Shown here one piece after another: positions 21,532 through 32,754 of a DNA stretch of 64,000 nt. Each line of letters begins with the position of its first letter. Within the stretch, counting starts at the first letter, position 1. The translations under genes and the position numbers were made by a program. Location of the stretch: NCBI GenBank assembly GCA_006503535.1, contig QYRS01000005.1, positions 186,001 through 250,000 of the forward strand, written 5' to 3'. Below the pieces are notes generated by a model. It had not been told where the DNA came from. It worked only from the letters and a program-made list of their open reading frames with translations, and ran no database searches. The DNA is from Arthrinium phaeospermum. Taxonomy: Eukaryota; Ascomycota; Sordariomycetes; Amphisphaeriales; Apiosporaceae.

Positions 21532-22180
21532 AAAAGAGTATAATGAACACCAGTTACCAAAGAGGAAATGCGCCTCCCCCCCTGGGGACTTGCTCACTGG
21601 TTGATCCAGTGGCATCGACGGTATAAACAGTCGTAAGCAACGTCTATGCCGACCCACATACATAAGCGTTAGTTGAACATTTATTTGCCTGTAAATATAA
21701 AACCTGTTATCCCATTTTGCAATACAAGTTTGGCTCTCACATTATGTATTACCTAACGTTCCTTCCTGTTGCGGGCTAACAGTCTTGGCCAGCCATGCGC
21801 ATAAGTATTCGATAGGAGCGGTCCGACACGCCGGGGATACTGGGCGATCTGACGAGCCAGATTCTGACGACGGCACGTTCATGATGGATGCAAGAAGTCG
21901 TGCACTCAGTGCCTAGTAAGTCCTTGAGATATAAATGTTAGTTCAGCATTCTCCGTCCCTAAGAATTTGCCGCTCAACCTAAACAAACATCTCTAGATAT
22001 AGGTACATGTTTTCACTGCAAGCGTATTGGTATCTTCGAGATGCATTAATTTCGTAAGGTTCTATTCAGGGTCTGTAAAGGCCCCTGCATTCTACCGTCT
22101 AAATTGGCAGAATAAATTACATTGATACATTGCTTGTGAACCTCGAAACACGATGCCTCTTTTTTGAGTATTTGCCGACT
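21532..22180. other. Convergent spacer
   Basis: No gene recognised; 3' flanks of the Cys/His gene and of CCT4. AT-rich at 21670-21760 and 21960-22140. Confidence 0.5.
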
Positions 22181-23863
22181 TTACCGGGTCAGGGCAATAT
22201 CGTCAATACGCAGAATCATCTTCACTGTCTCGGCGGCCAACTCAATCGCGCTTGTGCTCACCAGCAGAGGCTGCAACACATTCTCCTTGGCAATGTTGGT
22301 GTTGACACCGCCGCTCTTGATACTGACACCGGCGTTCTTCTCGCCCATCTCGTGGCGATGGCGTAATTCCGTCACGACCTTGATGCTGTTCAGACCAGCG
22401 TTCTCGGCGAGAGTCGTGGGGACAACCTCAAGGGCGTCCGCGAAAGCCTTCCAGCAAATCGATTCGGTGCCCGTTAGCGACCGAGATTGTTTGGAGAGCT
22501 GAGCAGCGATCTCGATCTCCGGGGCACCACCGCCAGCAATCAGAGCCTTCTTCTTGACCAGGCATCGAATGACACAGAGCGCATCGTGAAGAGAGCGCTC
22601 AGCCTCGTCGAGAATCATACCGTTGGCACCACGGCACACCACGCTGACAGTCTTGCCGGCACTCTTGGTGCCAAGAATCTTCACCATCCGAGCACCGCTG
22701 GACTGCGACTCCTCGATCAGGTCGGCGCTTCCAAGCTTATCCTCGGTGAAAGAGTCGATGTCGGCAATCGGCTTGCAGCCGGTGGACTTGCAGATAAACT
22801 CGACCTCGTCACGCTCAATGTCCTTGATGGCCAGGATGTTGAGCTTGGCAAGGAAGTGGAGTGACAGGTCGTTGACAGCGTCACGCAGGATGGACTTCTG
22901 GATCAGGAGGACGTTGCACTTGGCCTTCTTGATCTTCTTGACCAGGTTCAACAGGTACAATCGCTCCTCCTTGACAATCTTGTCCATTTGGCGGTAGTCG
23001 TTGACGGCAATGCTGTTCTCCATATCGGGCTTCGGCGGGCTGAGCTGGAACTGGATGAGACCGATCTTGGCCTTCTCCATCCGGACGGGGCCACCAGCCG
23101 ACTTCATGACGGGCTGGTTGAGGACCACACCGTCAACCAGCTCGCTGTCTTCTATCGTGCCGCCGACCTTCTTAACAATTCTAATGTTCTTCAGGTCAAC
23201 ATTGTCTGCGTTCTTGATATCGATCGTCTTGGTGACGGCATGGACAGCCATGGAACCCAGCAGGCCGGAATATTGCGAGACAATCTTGGATGACAACGAG
23301 GTGTTGGCTGCCTGGAGGAGGGTCGCAGTATCCGTCAGGGCGACGGGCTGGGACATGTCGTGTAGGATCTGCACCGCGGCGGCGGCTGCCCTCTGGAAGG
23401 CCTCGGATATGACTGAGGGGTGAATACCCTTGCCCAGCAGTCTGTCGGCAGCGCCGAGCAGGGCACCGCAGATGACGACGACCGAGGTGGTACCATCTCC
23501 AGCTTCCACATCCTGAGCAGACGACAGATTGACCAGCATCTTGGCGGTGGGATGCATGACGGACATGCTCTTGAGCATTGTGTTTCCATCGTTCGTAATG
23601 ATTGTCTCGCCCCGCCCACTGCGGATCATCTTGTCCATGCCACGGGGGCCAAGCGAGGTTCGGATGGCATCTGCGACGGCCCTGGCGGCGACGATGTTGG
23701 CAGAACGCACTGCTATCGGCTTCTCCTTGTCCTGTATACGGCATTAGCTTGAGTGCAGCAGTAAGTAGACGTAGACTAGACTCGGTGTGCCCCTCGACAT
23801 TCGACATACTCTGAAGGTGCTGTTGGAGTGGGCGCCCGACCCGGGTGCCGCTGTTGTCGACAT
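22181..23863 (-). CDS. CCT4: T-complex protein 1 subunit delta (CCT4), cytosolic chaperonin
   Basis: One of eight subunits of the TRiC/CCT ring that folds actin, tubulin and other proteins with ATP. Exons 23863-23810 and 23731-22181, intron 78 nt, 534 residues, the normal size. Start context gives [20 protein letters not shown]. Group II chaperonin signatures are present: [51 protein letters not shown] split as [12 protein letters not shown] (nucleotide site, with the catalytic Asp in GDGTT), and [13 protein letters not shown] near residue 410. The end, [12 protein letters not shown], matches delta subunits. No frame breaks. Divergent to RPT1 with 537 bp between the start codons. Confidence 0.97.
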
Positions 23864-24400
23864 ATTTGAAGTGGCCTGGCCTTGTTTCTAGGTGGGGAGA
23901 TGGTGCTTCGGTGACAACGAATTCACGTTGATTCTGCGGGTTTGGAAGTTGTAGAGCAGAACAACGATTTTGATTTCAGGTACAAGCCGACCCTCGATAA
24001 TCCCCCCGCGCTGAAGGCTACTACCATCCCAATTATTTTTTTGACGGTCAACCCAAAATCCGACCGGGGGGTAGCTGCAAGGCTGCTTGGCCCGCTAAAT
24101 CCTGCTAGAAGGACGCCTGGGGGTGGCCCGCAGCTGGCCCAGGCAAGAGCTAGCTGACGTGCCTGGCCTCAATCCAGTGCAGCTGCGCATTCAGTCACTC
24201 ACCAGTGATCGCCTCAATCCATCATCATCTCTCTCCATCAATTCTCCCACACAAAAATAACTGCGGCACTCGTACTTCCCGATACCGTACTCCCTTCTCT
24301 CCTCCAACTCGCACCGAATTCCCTCCACCGGCTGGCTGGATACGCCATCAGATTTGTCCCATCTCCAATCCGCCCGGTTCCCACATCTTCCCTGGGCACC
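23864..24400. promoter_or_regulatory. Shared divergent promoter region of CCT4 and RPT1
   Basis: 537 bp between the two start codons. The RPT1 side is C/T-rich (TCCATCATCATCTCTCTCCA), the CCT4 side is mixed. I looked for a yeast-type proteasome element (GGTGGCAAA) and for clear heat-shock elements and found none that is exact. Confidence 0.55.
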
Positions 24401-25829
24401 ATGGTACGTTTATGACAGCCTCGTTTGGCCTCGACCTCTGCTAACCGCCCGCTACGTAGCCGTCCGCCACTGGCCAGAACTGGGAGAAGTACCAGAAGAA
24501 ATATGCCGACGATGAGGTAGAAGAGAAGAAGATCACACCCCTCACCGACGAGTCCGTTTCCCTGACCCCAACAGTCCGCAACGCCCGAGCTAACCCACCA
24601 CCAGGGATATCCAAGTCCTCAAAACCTACGGCGCTGCGCCCTACGGCAGCGCTCTCAAGAACCTCGAGAAGCAAATAAAGGAGAAGCAACAAAGTGTCGA
24701 CGAGAAGATCGGCGTCAAGGAGTCCGACACCGGTCTGGCTCCTCCACATCTATGGGATATCGCGGCAGATCGACAACGCATGTCCGAGGAGCAACCGCTT
24801 CAGGTAGCGCGGTGCACCAAGATCATTGCGGATGAGAAGGACGAGCAGAAGAGCAAGTATGTCATCAACGTCAAACAGATCGCCAAGTTTGTCGTGCAGC
24901 TGGGCGAGCGCGTCTCCCCAACCGATATTGAGGAGGGCATGCGAGTGGGTGTCGATAGAAACAAGTACCAGATTCTGCTACCTCTGCCTCCCAAGATCGA
25001 TGCCAGCGTCACCATGATGACGGTCGAGGAGAAGCCGGATGTCACCTACGGAGATGTCGGTGGCTGCAAGGAACAAGTCGAGAAGCTCAGAGAGGTTGTG
25101 GAGATGCCCCTGCTCTCGCCGGAACGGTTCGTCAACCTTGGTATCGACCCGCCCAAGGGTGCCCTGCTCTACGGTCCCCCGGGTACCGGAAAGACGCTTT
25201 GCGCACGAGCTGTGGCGAATCGCACAGATGCGACCTTCATCCGCGTCATTGGTTCCGAGCTGGTGCAGAAGTATGTTGGTGAGGGTGCCCGTATGGTCAG
25301 AGAACTGTTCGAGATGGCGCGGACCAAGAAGGCCTGCATCATCTTCTTTGACGAAATCGACGCTGTTGGTGGTGCCCGTTTCGATGACGGCGCAGGTGGC
25401 GACAACGAGGTGCAACGTACTATGCTGGAGTTGATTACACAGCTTGATGGGTTCGACGCTCGTGGAAACATCAAGGTCATGTTCGCCACCAACAGACCCT
25501 CCACACTGGATCCTGCGCTCATGCGACCTGGCCGTATCGACCGTAAGATCGAGTTCTCGCTTCCGGATCTTGAGGGCCGTGCCAACATTCTTCGGATTCA
25601 CGCCAAGTCCATGAGCGTCGAGCGTGACATCCGATGGGAACTGATCTCTCGTCTCTGCCCCAACGCTACCGGTGCCGAGCTCCGCAGTGTATGTACGGAG
25701 GCCGGCATGTTTGCCATTCGGGCGAGGAGAAAGGTGGCTAGCGAGAAGGACTTCTTAAGTGCAGTTGACAAGGTCATCAAGGGCAACTTGAAGTTCAACT
25801 CCACGGCTACATATATGCAATACAACTAA
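24401..25829 (+). CDS. RPT1: 26S proteasome regulatory particle AAA-ATPase Rpt1
   Basis: One of six ATPases in the proteasome base that unfold substrates and open the 20S gate. Exon 1 is only the ATG (24401-24403); exon 2 is 24460-24551 and exon 3 is 24605-25829. Together they give 439 residues. Order of parts: N-terminal helix ([19 protein letters not shown]), coiled coil ([19 protein letters not shown]), OB domain, then the AAA module with Walker A GPPGTGKT near residue 220, Walker B IIFFDEID near 279, the sensor/pore-region [13 protein letters not shown] and the arginine-finger segment [11 protein letters not shown]. The C-terminus is TYMQYN. The linker [19 protein letters not shown] is typical of Rpt1. 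No frame breaks. The start is set by the 5' splice site directly after the ATG; the family N-terminus requires the downstream exon. Confidence 0.97.
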
Positions 25830-26337
25830 GGAGGGACGATGCCATAATGAATAGGGGCGAGGGAGGCGCGGTGGAGCTGAACTGTATTATCTGTATGAAT
25901 ATGGACCCGGCGTCGAAGCAGCAATCGGTAGTTATGCTGTCGCTGCTGTTCTTCTGATACTTGCCGTACTCCATTGCTTTTCGGGGGTTGAAGTCATTTG
26001 ATGCTTGGACAGATCGTGGTATCCCAAGTACCATAACGTGGGATGCTCAATCGCGCTCTTATTAGACAGGCAGTCTGCTTAATGCAGCATGAGTGATAGA
26101 CAATGACATCTCCTTCCGATTACTGAACCTGTAGACGGGCGCCTTTCTCTCACCGCCCAAATCCCGATTCCGTATAAAGATCTAGCTTGTCTCATTAGGG
26201 GCAGTTGCCGGGGTTCGTAACAGGCTGGAACTGACTGCAACAACAACACATTTTACCGGATCAGACTTGCGACCTAGAATCGCCATAACCTACTTGATGT
26301 ATCACGGCGTATAATATTTATTCCGTAGAATACTTGA
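25830..26337. other. Spacer
   Basis: No gene recognised. 3' flank of RPT1; AT-rich near 26300-26340. Confidence 0.5.
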
Positions 26338-27040
<703 letters not shown>

Positions 27041-28080
27041 GTCACTATGAGACATACTGTCATGAGGCGGTTATGTTCGATTCCTGTACAGTTTTTCTGG
27101 AGGGACACAAGACATCAACTGGTAGTGACGTGAGGAAGAGATACACTCTTTCCAAAAACAAAGGCGGATCAGTACTCTCTTCTCTCGCACGAATGCAATT
27201 AACTTGGTGGCATGGACAACCTGCCATACTCCTGAGGTTCAATGGGAGCAACCTCATGCTTCAACCATCATCTACTTCGGTCAATATATTTCAGGCAATA
27301 CCATAGGCTAGCAACCTACACTATGAAGCGCATACGTGTATATCGCTACGTATATTTATGATTGCGGTATTCAAAGTAAACGTAGCCTCTTGAAATATAA
27401 TCATTATGATATAAAGACTTGACGTATCACATTGTCTTTGTTAATATCTCGCTCAAGCAAGGAAGCAATACAAGTACACAACATCGAAGTGGATGCTCTC
27501 CGAAGTATTGGGGCGGGGAGGCAATCAGGCGACAACAGTCTGGTGGCTCTAGCGCTTAGGTCAGGCAGGTAATTTACAACCTAGGCGACCCTAGACCCCT
27601 GATTTAGGCTACTAGGCAACGCTATGTACAACCGCTGCAACCTCTAGAAGGGCGCCCTGGCAAGACGTGGAACCACGGCTGGGTACTTGCTTATCAGAAT
27701 ACATGCTTGTTACCTGCCTACTTTCAACCTCCGAGTGATTCTTCCGGACCGCCGTGCTTTAAACGGCAGATACCTTCGAATCCACGGCCATAAGCACCCT
27801 TCTTCCAGCTTCATTCCAGGAATGTTGGAGACCTCGCTCTCTCCAACATCTGACCTTCGCCACTATCACCAAACATCTGCATGATTCATCGCCGTTTCGC
27901 CAAGCCAGGTCACCGGAATCGGAGCATTTGATCTGCGCCAAAGATGCCCTCGGCAACGCATACCGAGATGCCTTTGTTGGCATCGGGCAAGAAACGGAGA
28001 CTGGGCGACAATGCTGAAGTCCAGATGCCATTGTAAGATCTCCGTCTTTCTTTCGGGCTGTACGCGCCTCCGCGACCCAT
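27041..28080. other. 1.0-kb spacer
   Basis: Nothing recognised. 27300-27460 is AT-rich. The part from 27900 to 28080 may contain 5' coding sequence of the next gene, because that gene's start is not certain, but I could not define an exon. Confidence 0.4.
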
Positions 28081-28812
28081 TTGCTCATCCGTGACCATAG
28101 CACTTCCACCGACGACTTCATCGCCACCCTCGACAAAAATGACGAGCTGCCGCTCTTCCAGCAAGCCAACCCAAACAGAGGCTTCGGCATTTCCAGAAAG
28201 ATGATACCTTTACCGTCGAACAAACGAGCTCGCGTGATTCACGATGACGAAGAGGACCGGCATGCCTTGTCGAGAAGCCCATCTTGCGCTGGCTACCACA
28301 GCATCCATGAAAAATTGCAGCAAGACCACCACCATCAGTTCTCTCATGCTCATCCGACAGTGGACGACGCTCAGCAGGCAGCTATTAAACCGGTCGTATC
28401 ACGCACCAATTCTTCCGCTCTGCTCAGCCCTTGCCACATTTGCCACCGCAAGCCTACCAAGAAGTCGGACTTGGATTCGTTTGCCGATTGCCAGGGCTGT
28501 GGACAGCGAACTTGCTACATTTGCATGCGATCCTGTCGAGACTGGACCCCCGCCTTGACCCCGGTCAGAAGCATCGAACCAGACTATTCCGCGTCCTTCA
28601 CCATGCAGGATGTGGACGACGAGAGCGATCAACAGCAACATGAGCCAGATGGTGGAGCACATAAGAACAGACGAGGATCAGCCGGCCCCAACGTCGAGGG
28701 CTGGGTGGGCAATGGCCATCGCTCCACGGTCTGCAGTCGCTGCTGCGTCGAACGGGGCAGCGAGGGCGAGGTCGTGTGCCTCGGCTGTCTAGCCGGCTTG
28801 GAAGGAGCCTAA
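28081..28812 (+). CDS. Unknown fungal protein with zinc-ribbon-like Cys clusters; start uncertain
   Basis: 243 residues from the first Met in frame. Residues near 115-150 hold SPCHICHRKPTKKSDLDSFA followed by DCQGCGQRTCYICMRSC, a CxxC...CxxC...CxxC arrangement that should bind zinc. The C-terminus has a second cluster, TVCSRCCVERGSEGEVVCLG then CLAGLEGA, so the protein may form a two-part or clamp-like zinc domain. The middle is acidic and Gln-rich (DVDDESDQQQHEPDGG) and a basic KRARVIHDDEEDRH lies near residue 50. I associate this layout with conserved, uncharacterised Pezizomycotina proteins, which usually have a longer N-terminus; an upstream exon is likely but not visible. No function is assigned. 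Confidence 0.7.
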   Translation: MLIRDHSTSTDDFIATLDKNDELPLFQQANPNRGFGISRKMIPLPSNKRARVIHDDEEDRHALSRSPSCAGYHSIHEKLQQDHHHQFSHAHPTVDDAQQAAIKPVVSRTNSSALLSPCHICHRKPTKKSDLDSFADCQGCGQRTCYICMRSCRDWTPALTPVRSIEPDYSASFTMQDVDDESDQQQHEPDGGAHKNRRGSAGPNVEGWVGNGHRSTVCSRCCVERGSEGEVVCLGCLAGLEGA

Positions 28813-30229
28813 GACGTGAAGACGACAACGACGGAGTTCTGTACGATAAGGGGGAGCCAATGCATATACTGAAGGGAGGTGCCAGTACTACTACGACTAA
28901 TGCAGCGAAGACCGAGGACGATGAGGCACGGAGAGGAAGGAAATGTTTTCAAAACGTTATTTGGCGCACACTCGCCAATTGCGTCCTCTATAGGACGGGG
29001 AAGCAGCGCACACATCTTAGCAAGGCGTTCAGGAATGGGATATACCATGTGTTTTGGAGCATAAGCGATATATTCATGTTCCCTTGCATTTTCACGGCAG
29101 TACCATGTGCGTCAGGGACGTCAAGCTAGCCAGCCATGAGGTTATGCCTCCATCTTGTTTAGCGATAGAAATGAAATTCGGCTGGGAGATGGAAATATTC
29201 ATCTGGCAGGATGTCAACACTTAAATATGACTGTAGTATTAATGCGTCCAACAAAAGATAAACATGACCAATGCCAAGTTCCATATCAAGTAGACACCAA
29301 AGTTATCATGGATATTACGTTGACGATCACAATTGTGCAAACTTGACCTGGACAATTCACACGCATGAATGTATATCAGCTACTTCTTATTACCTGATGT
29401 ATTTTTTTTATCTATCTGTTTATAAAGGCAGGGTTGATAGTTGGGACGGTTTTTCATACGCAACTATCAGGCTGCATGTGCCTATTCAAACCCCTATGCC
29501 TCCTATTACTCACCAATTCAGTGTCCGCATGTACTCATTCCGCAAAGGCGTACTGAACCCCCTTTTAATCTTGAGCCTTCTTCTTCTCTTTCTTCCTACT
29601 CAAACGACCAGGATGAGGCCAACGAATATAAACTGGAGTCTGTGTGGGATGAGGTACATAAGGCATGGTGCGATTCGCGGAAGGAAAAGGAGGAGGGGGT
29701 TCTTCTATAGTCAGAGGTATAGTGCTGTAACTCCTTATTCTGTAACGACGTACATGGAGTCGGAGAGAGCCGAAACAACCCTGGCAGCTAGAGTGGTCAT
29801 GTGGAAAGACATACAGCGAAACGAGGCCGAAGGATACTGAGCACCAAAACAAGTACTCAGTCCGATCCGACGGGAAAGCCCAGAGGATCGAAGTTGGACC
29901 GAGCTCATCATTGCCACTGGGAGAATCCTCCCTTTCAATAGAACCGCTAGGGAGTGACAGAGCTACTGAATTGCCGCAGCAAATTGCAATTTGTGAGTTG
30001 ATTCAGGCCAAATCCAGGTGTTGCTAGTATGCTGTCGCGGGCGCATGGCCAGTTTTACTCATGGAAGCTTACTACCCTATTTTCAGATGGTCCACAGCTT
30101 CAATCGTCTCCTGAAAAGGCTGGAACATGTCTGTATTCCGACAGCAGAGATTCCCTTTCAGTTCCAGATCTCAACTGCGAGATCAGGAAAGGGGGCGGCA
30201 CTCGTAGTTGGAACAGAATCTTCTGTTCA
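28813..30229. other. 1.4-kb spacer
   Basis: No gene recognised on either strand. Several AT-rich patches (29200-29420). Open frames here are short and of random composition. Confidence 0.45.
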
Positions 30230-30609
30230 AATGTCAAAGACCGCAGTAGGGTGTATAGGGGTGTGTCGTCCAAGGCTAGACCACGACAAGATCGACTTGG
30301 CCACGCAGTGGATAGAAATTAGTCCCCAAACATATGCCACCTCAGAAGAGACCATCAATGCTCAGCCGCCAACATCATCTGATGCGTTATGGCTACACGC
30401 CTTCGAAGAGTACCAGAAGCTCGTAGAGTATTGCAGCGGCTCTCCTGCGATTATCACAGCTCGGCAACATCACGCCGCTTCAGCTTGCGTCCTATCCAGG
30501 TCTGAGCAAGGTTGTCAGCGTTTTGCTCGAGAACGGGGCAGATCCGAATCTTGTCACCGAAAAATCCGTCTTCGGAACACCTCTACCGGCGGCCGTCTCG
30601 AGCGCGTGA
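30230..30609 (+). pseudogene. Ankyrin-repeat protein remnant
   Basis: Bases of about 30437-30605 read LGNITPLQLASYPGLSKVVS followed by VLLENGADPNLVTEKSVFGT and PLPAAVSS, a clear ankyrin repeat (TPLxLA...VVxVLLENGADPN) and the start of a second. The preceding coding-like run, SSDALWLHAFEEYQKLVEYC, is in a different frame, and a one-base change near 30433 would join them. The ankyrin frame then ends at a TGA (30606). No complete gene can be built. It may be a relic or a frame-damaged gene. Confidence 0.5.
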
Positions 30610-30979
30610 ACACGAGGCAAGGCAAACCGATATAGCTCGACGTTGCCGCTTACCATATAGACGAATTTGCTTTCTTCGTCCAGGGGCATCTCCATGCCAG
30701 TCGTCCTCATCGAGTAGTCGGATCGAGGCGGAAGCAATCGAGAAATATTTCACCCTGTCCCTCTCGCCGGATCAGGCTAAGGGAAAGCGGTATTTCGAGT
30801 TTATCGCAGAAAAAGCAAAACGACTTCCTCTACCTCCCGCGCTATATCAAGGTACCAAGCCACGCAACGGCGAAATTGAAAGCCTTATTTGGGGGCGGGG
30901 CGTGGAGCAAACGGGATGCTGGGTTTACCTATGTTATGTAGAGATGTGTAACATCTCCGCCATCAGCAAGTTCGGATAG

Positions 30980-31711
30980 CTAGTGATAGTGTTACTTGAA
31001 GCTGTTACGGCTTGCTGCAGGTACGAGAAAGGTTGAAGGGAGCCTGGTCGGGAGGAAGTCTAATTGACGTCAACAAGGATCCTGGTGCCTGATTGGGGAA
31101 GCGAAGATGCAGCCAAGCCAAACAGAGCGGCCGGTTAACGATGCGGTTGTTGCACCGATTGCCAACATCGGAAGATGATAGCCATCTAAAGGTTTCTAGA
31201 CTCGCCGAATCCAGGCATATCCATCCCAAGGGCCGTTACCCGATCGCGCACCTTGTCGTATCACACTCTGCTCTGCCTTGTATCATATCCGCCGGCTAAA
31301 GGAAGGGATCTGGTTGAATGCTTGACGACATACACGCATTGATCCAGCAGCGACTCGGGCGGCTTCATACACGTTCCAAGGCAGCTCCAGGGCCTCGAGG
31401 CAGCTTCAAGGCAGCGTCAAATACCTGAATCAAACCAGCAGATCTCAATGCAGGCAACGAGCACGCCTTGGGTCACGTGCTGATTGGCCGGACCCACCCC
31501 GACTTGGCATCTGGTGACCCAGTCTCCCCAGGCGCATTTCACTTCCTTATCCTCCTGCTCATTTGACATCAAATCCATTTGATCTGATTCACCCCAACGC
31601 CGGCCAAGCCCGACACCCAACCTCACCACCTCCAAACACGATACCATCGAACGGTCAACACCCGAATAATACACCCCCAGGAGACCTGAACCGCCTACAT
31701 TTCATCGAGAT
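30980..31711. other. Spacer upstream of SF3B6
   Basis: Nothing recognised beyond a C/A-rich stretch (31560-31690), the likely SF3B6 leader. Bases 31370-31415 contain three imperfect repeats of AAGGCAGCTCCAGGGCCTCG-like units. Confidence 0.4.
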
Positions 31712-32463
31712 ATGAGTCGCGCCGCTTGAAAGCCCCGGAGGCCCCGGAGGTCAATCGGTAAGTAGTCTAAGTCAAGTCGCCTGATCTGGGCGAATCTCGT
31801 TTGTTTCTTTCGTTCCGAACAACGCCCCGTGTGGTCCCCGCTCCCGTGCTGCCTCGCCCTTCGTGCCGGGCCTGGGGGAGGCGGCAAGCCCCCATGCACC
31901 ATTCGTTATGTATTGGTGTATCACAGCATGCTAATATTGACAACAGAGCTTTATTCGTAAAGAATCTAAGGTATGTCTCGGGAACCCAGTCACCCTATCC
32001 TCTAGTTAACCTTGACTCTAACAAACTCTCTACAGCTACAACGTCACGCCAGAAGACTTGTTCGAGCTCTTCGGAAATTCGGGCCCATTCGGTACGCTTT
32101 CTTGATCTCCCGTATCACCTCGCATTGCCGAGCCGGGACGCTTGCTGACCCTTACCACAGCCAGGTCCGACAAGGCATTGCCACCAACACCAAGGGTACT
32201 GCATTTGTCGTCTATGAAGATGTCATGGATGCGAAGCAAGCCTGCGACAAGCTGAACGGCTTCAACTTCCAGAACCGCTACCTCGTGGGTACGTAAATCA
32301 ACCGCCCAGCCCGGCGTTCCTACTTGTGGTTTGTACCAAGGCTAACGTCGATCCCTTGGCAGTATTATATCATCAGCCCGAGAAGATGGTCAAGTCAAAA
32401 GAGGACCTCGAAGCCCGCAAGGAGAATTTAGCTCAGCTCAAGAAACAGCACGGTATCGATTGA
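31712..32463 (+). CDS. SF3B6: Splicing factor 3B subunit 6 (SF3b14/p14), two single bases missing
   Basis: Small RRM protein of the U2 snRNP SF3b complex that lies next to the branch-point adenosine. Five exons: 31712-31757, 31947-31970, 32036-32091, 32161-32288 and 32363-32463. RNP2 is [10 protein letters not shown]1 is [12 protein letters not shown]; the C-terminus [20 protein letters not shown] ... KKQHGID is the standard fungal SF3B6 tail. Exon lengths add to 355 nt; two missing bases are needed to give the expected 118 residues. Base one is lost in exon 1, where MSRAA is followed by a TGA that should read as a Leu/Met codon before [10 protein letters not shown]. Base two is lost in exon 3, where GGAAATTCGGG should carry one more A (LFGKFGPIRQVR). 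The rest is perfect, so these look like sequencing deletions. Confidence 0.92.
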
Positions 32464-32478
32464 CAGTTAGACGGGTCT

Positions 32479-32754
32479 GTGGATAAGCTTCAGACGCCCC
32501 GTTCTCAACGCACGTCTGCAGTCCCGTCTTTATCGCCAACCAGCACCAGCACCTACACTTCATCGTCGGTCCCTTCGTTGAAGAAGATGAGGACCCCGCC
32601 CTCTCCTGCCAAGAAGCCAGCAAAGCCGACCATGGCAGCTGCCAGCCCTGTTATTCGAAAGAACAGGGCCGACGAGTCCGCCGAGCAAGCGCGCAGTACG
32701 CTGATGGGATTCGTGCGAGGCTTTCTTCCTCGAAACCCAACAAGATGTGTATGA
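32479..32754 (+). CDS. Possible small Ser/Pro/Lys-rich ORF just after SF3B6
   Basis: 91 residues starting 16 bp after the SF3B6 stop. Ser/Thr/Pro-rich (SVPSLKKMRTPPSPAKKPAK) with a charged end (RADESAEQARSTLMGFVRGF). Third positions are C/G-biased, unlike nearby spacer, but I recognise no family and there is no room for its own promoter. It could be the last exon of an unseen gene, a remnant, or chance sequence in the SF3B6 3' UTR. Confidence 0.25.
   Translation: MDKLQTPRSQRTSAVPSLSPTSTSTYTSSSVPSLKKMRTPPSPAKKPAKPTMAAASPVIRKNRADESAEQARSTLMGFVRGFLPRNPTRCV

Noticed and set aside
23864..24400. Proteasome-type element GGTGGCAAA in the CCT4/RPT1 promoter
   Set aside because: Only partial matches such as GGTGGCCCG; not reported as a site.
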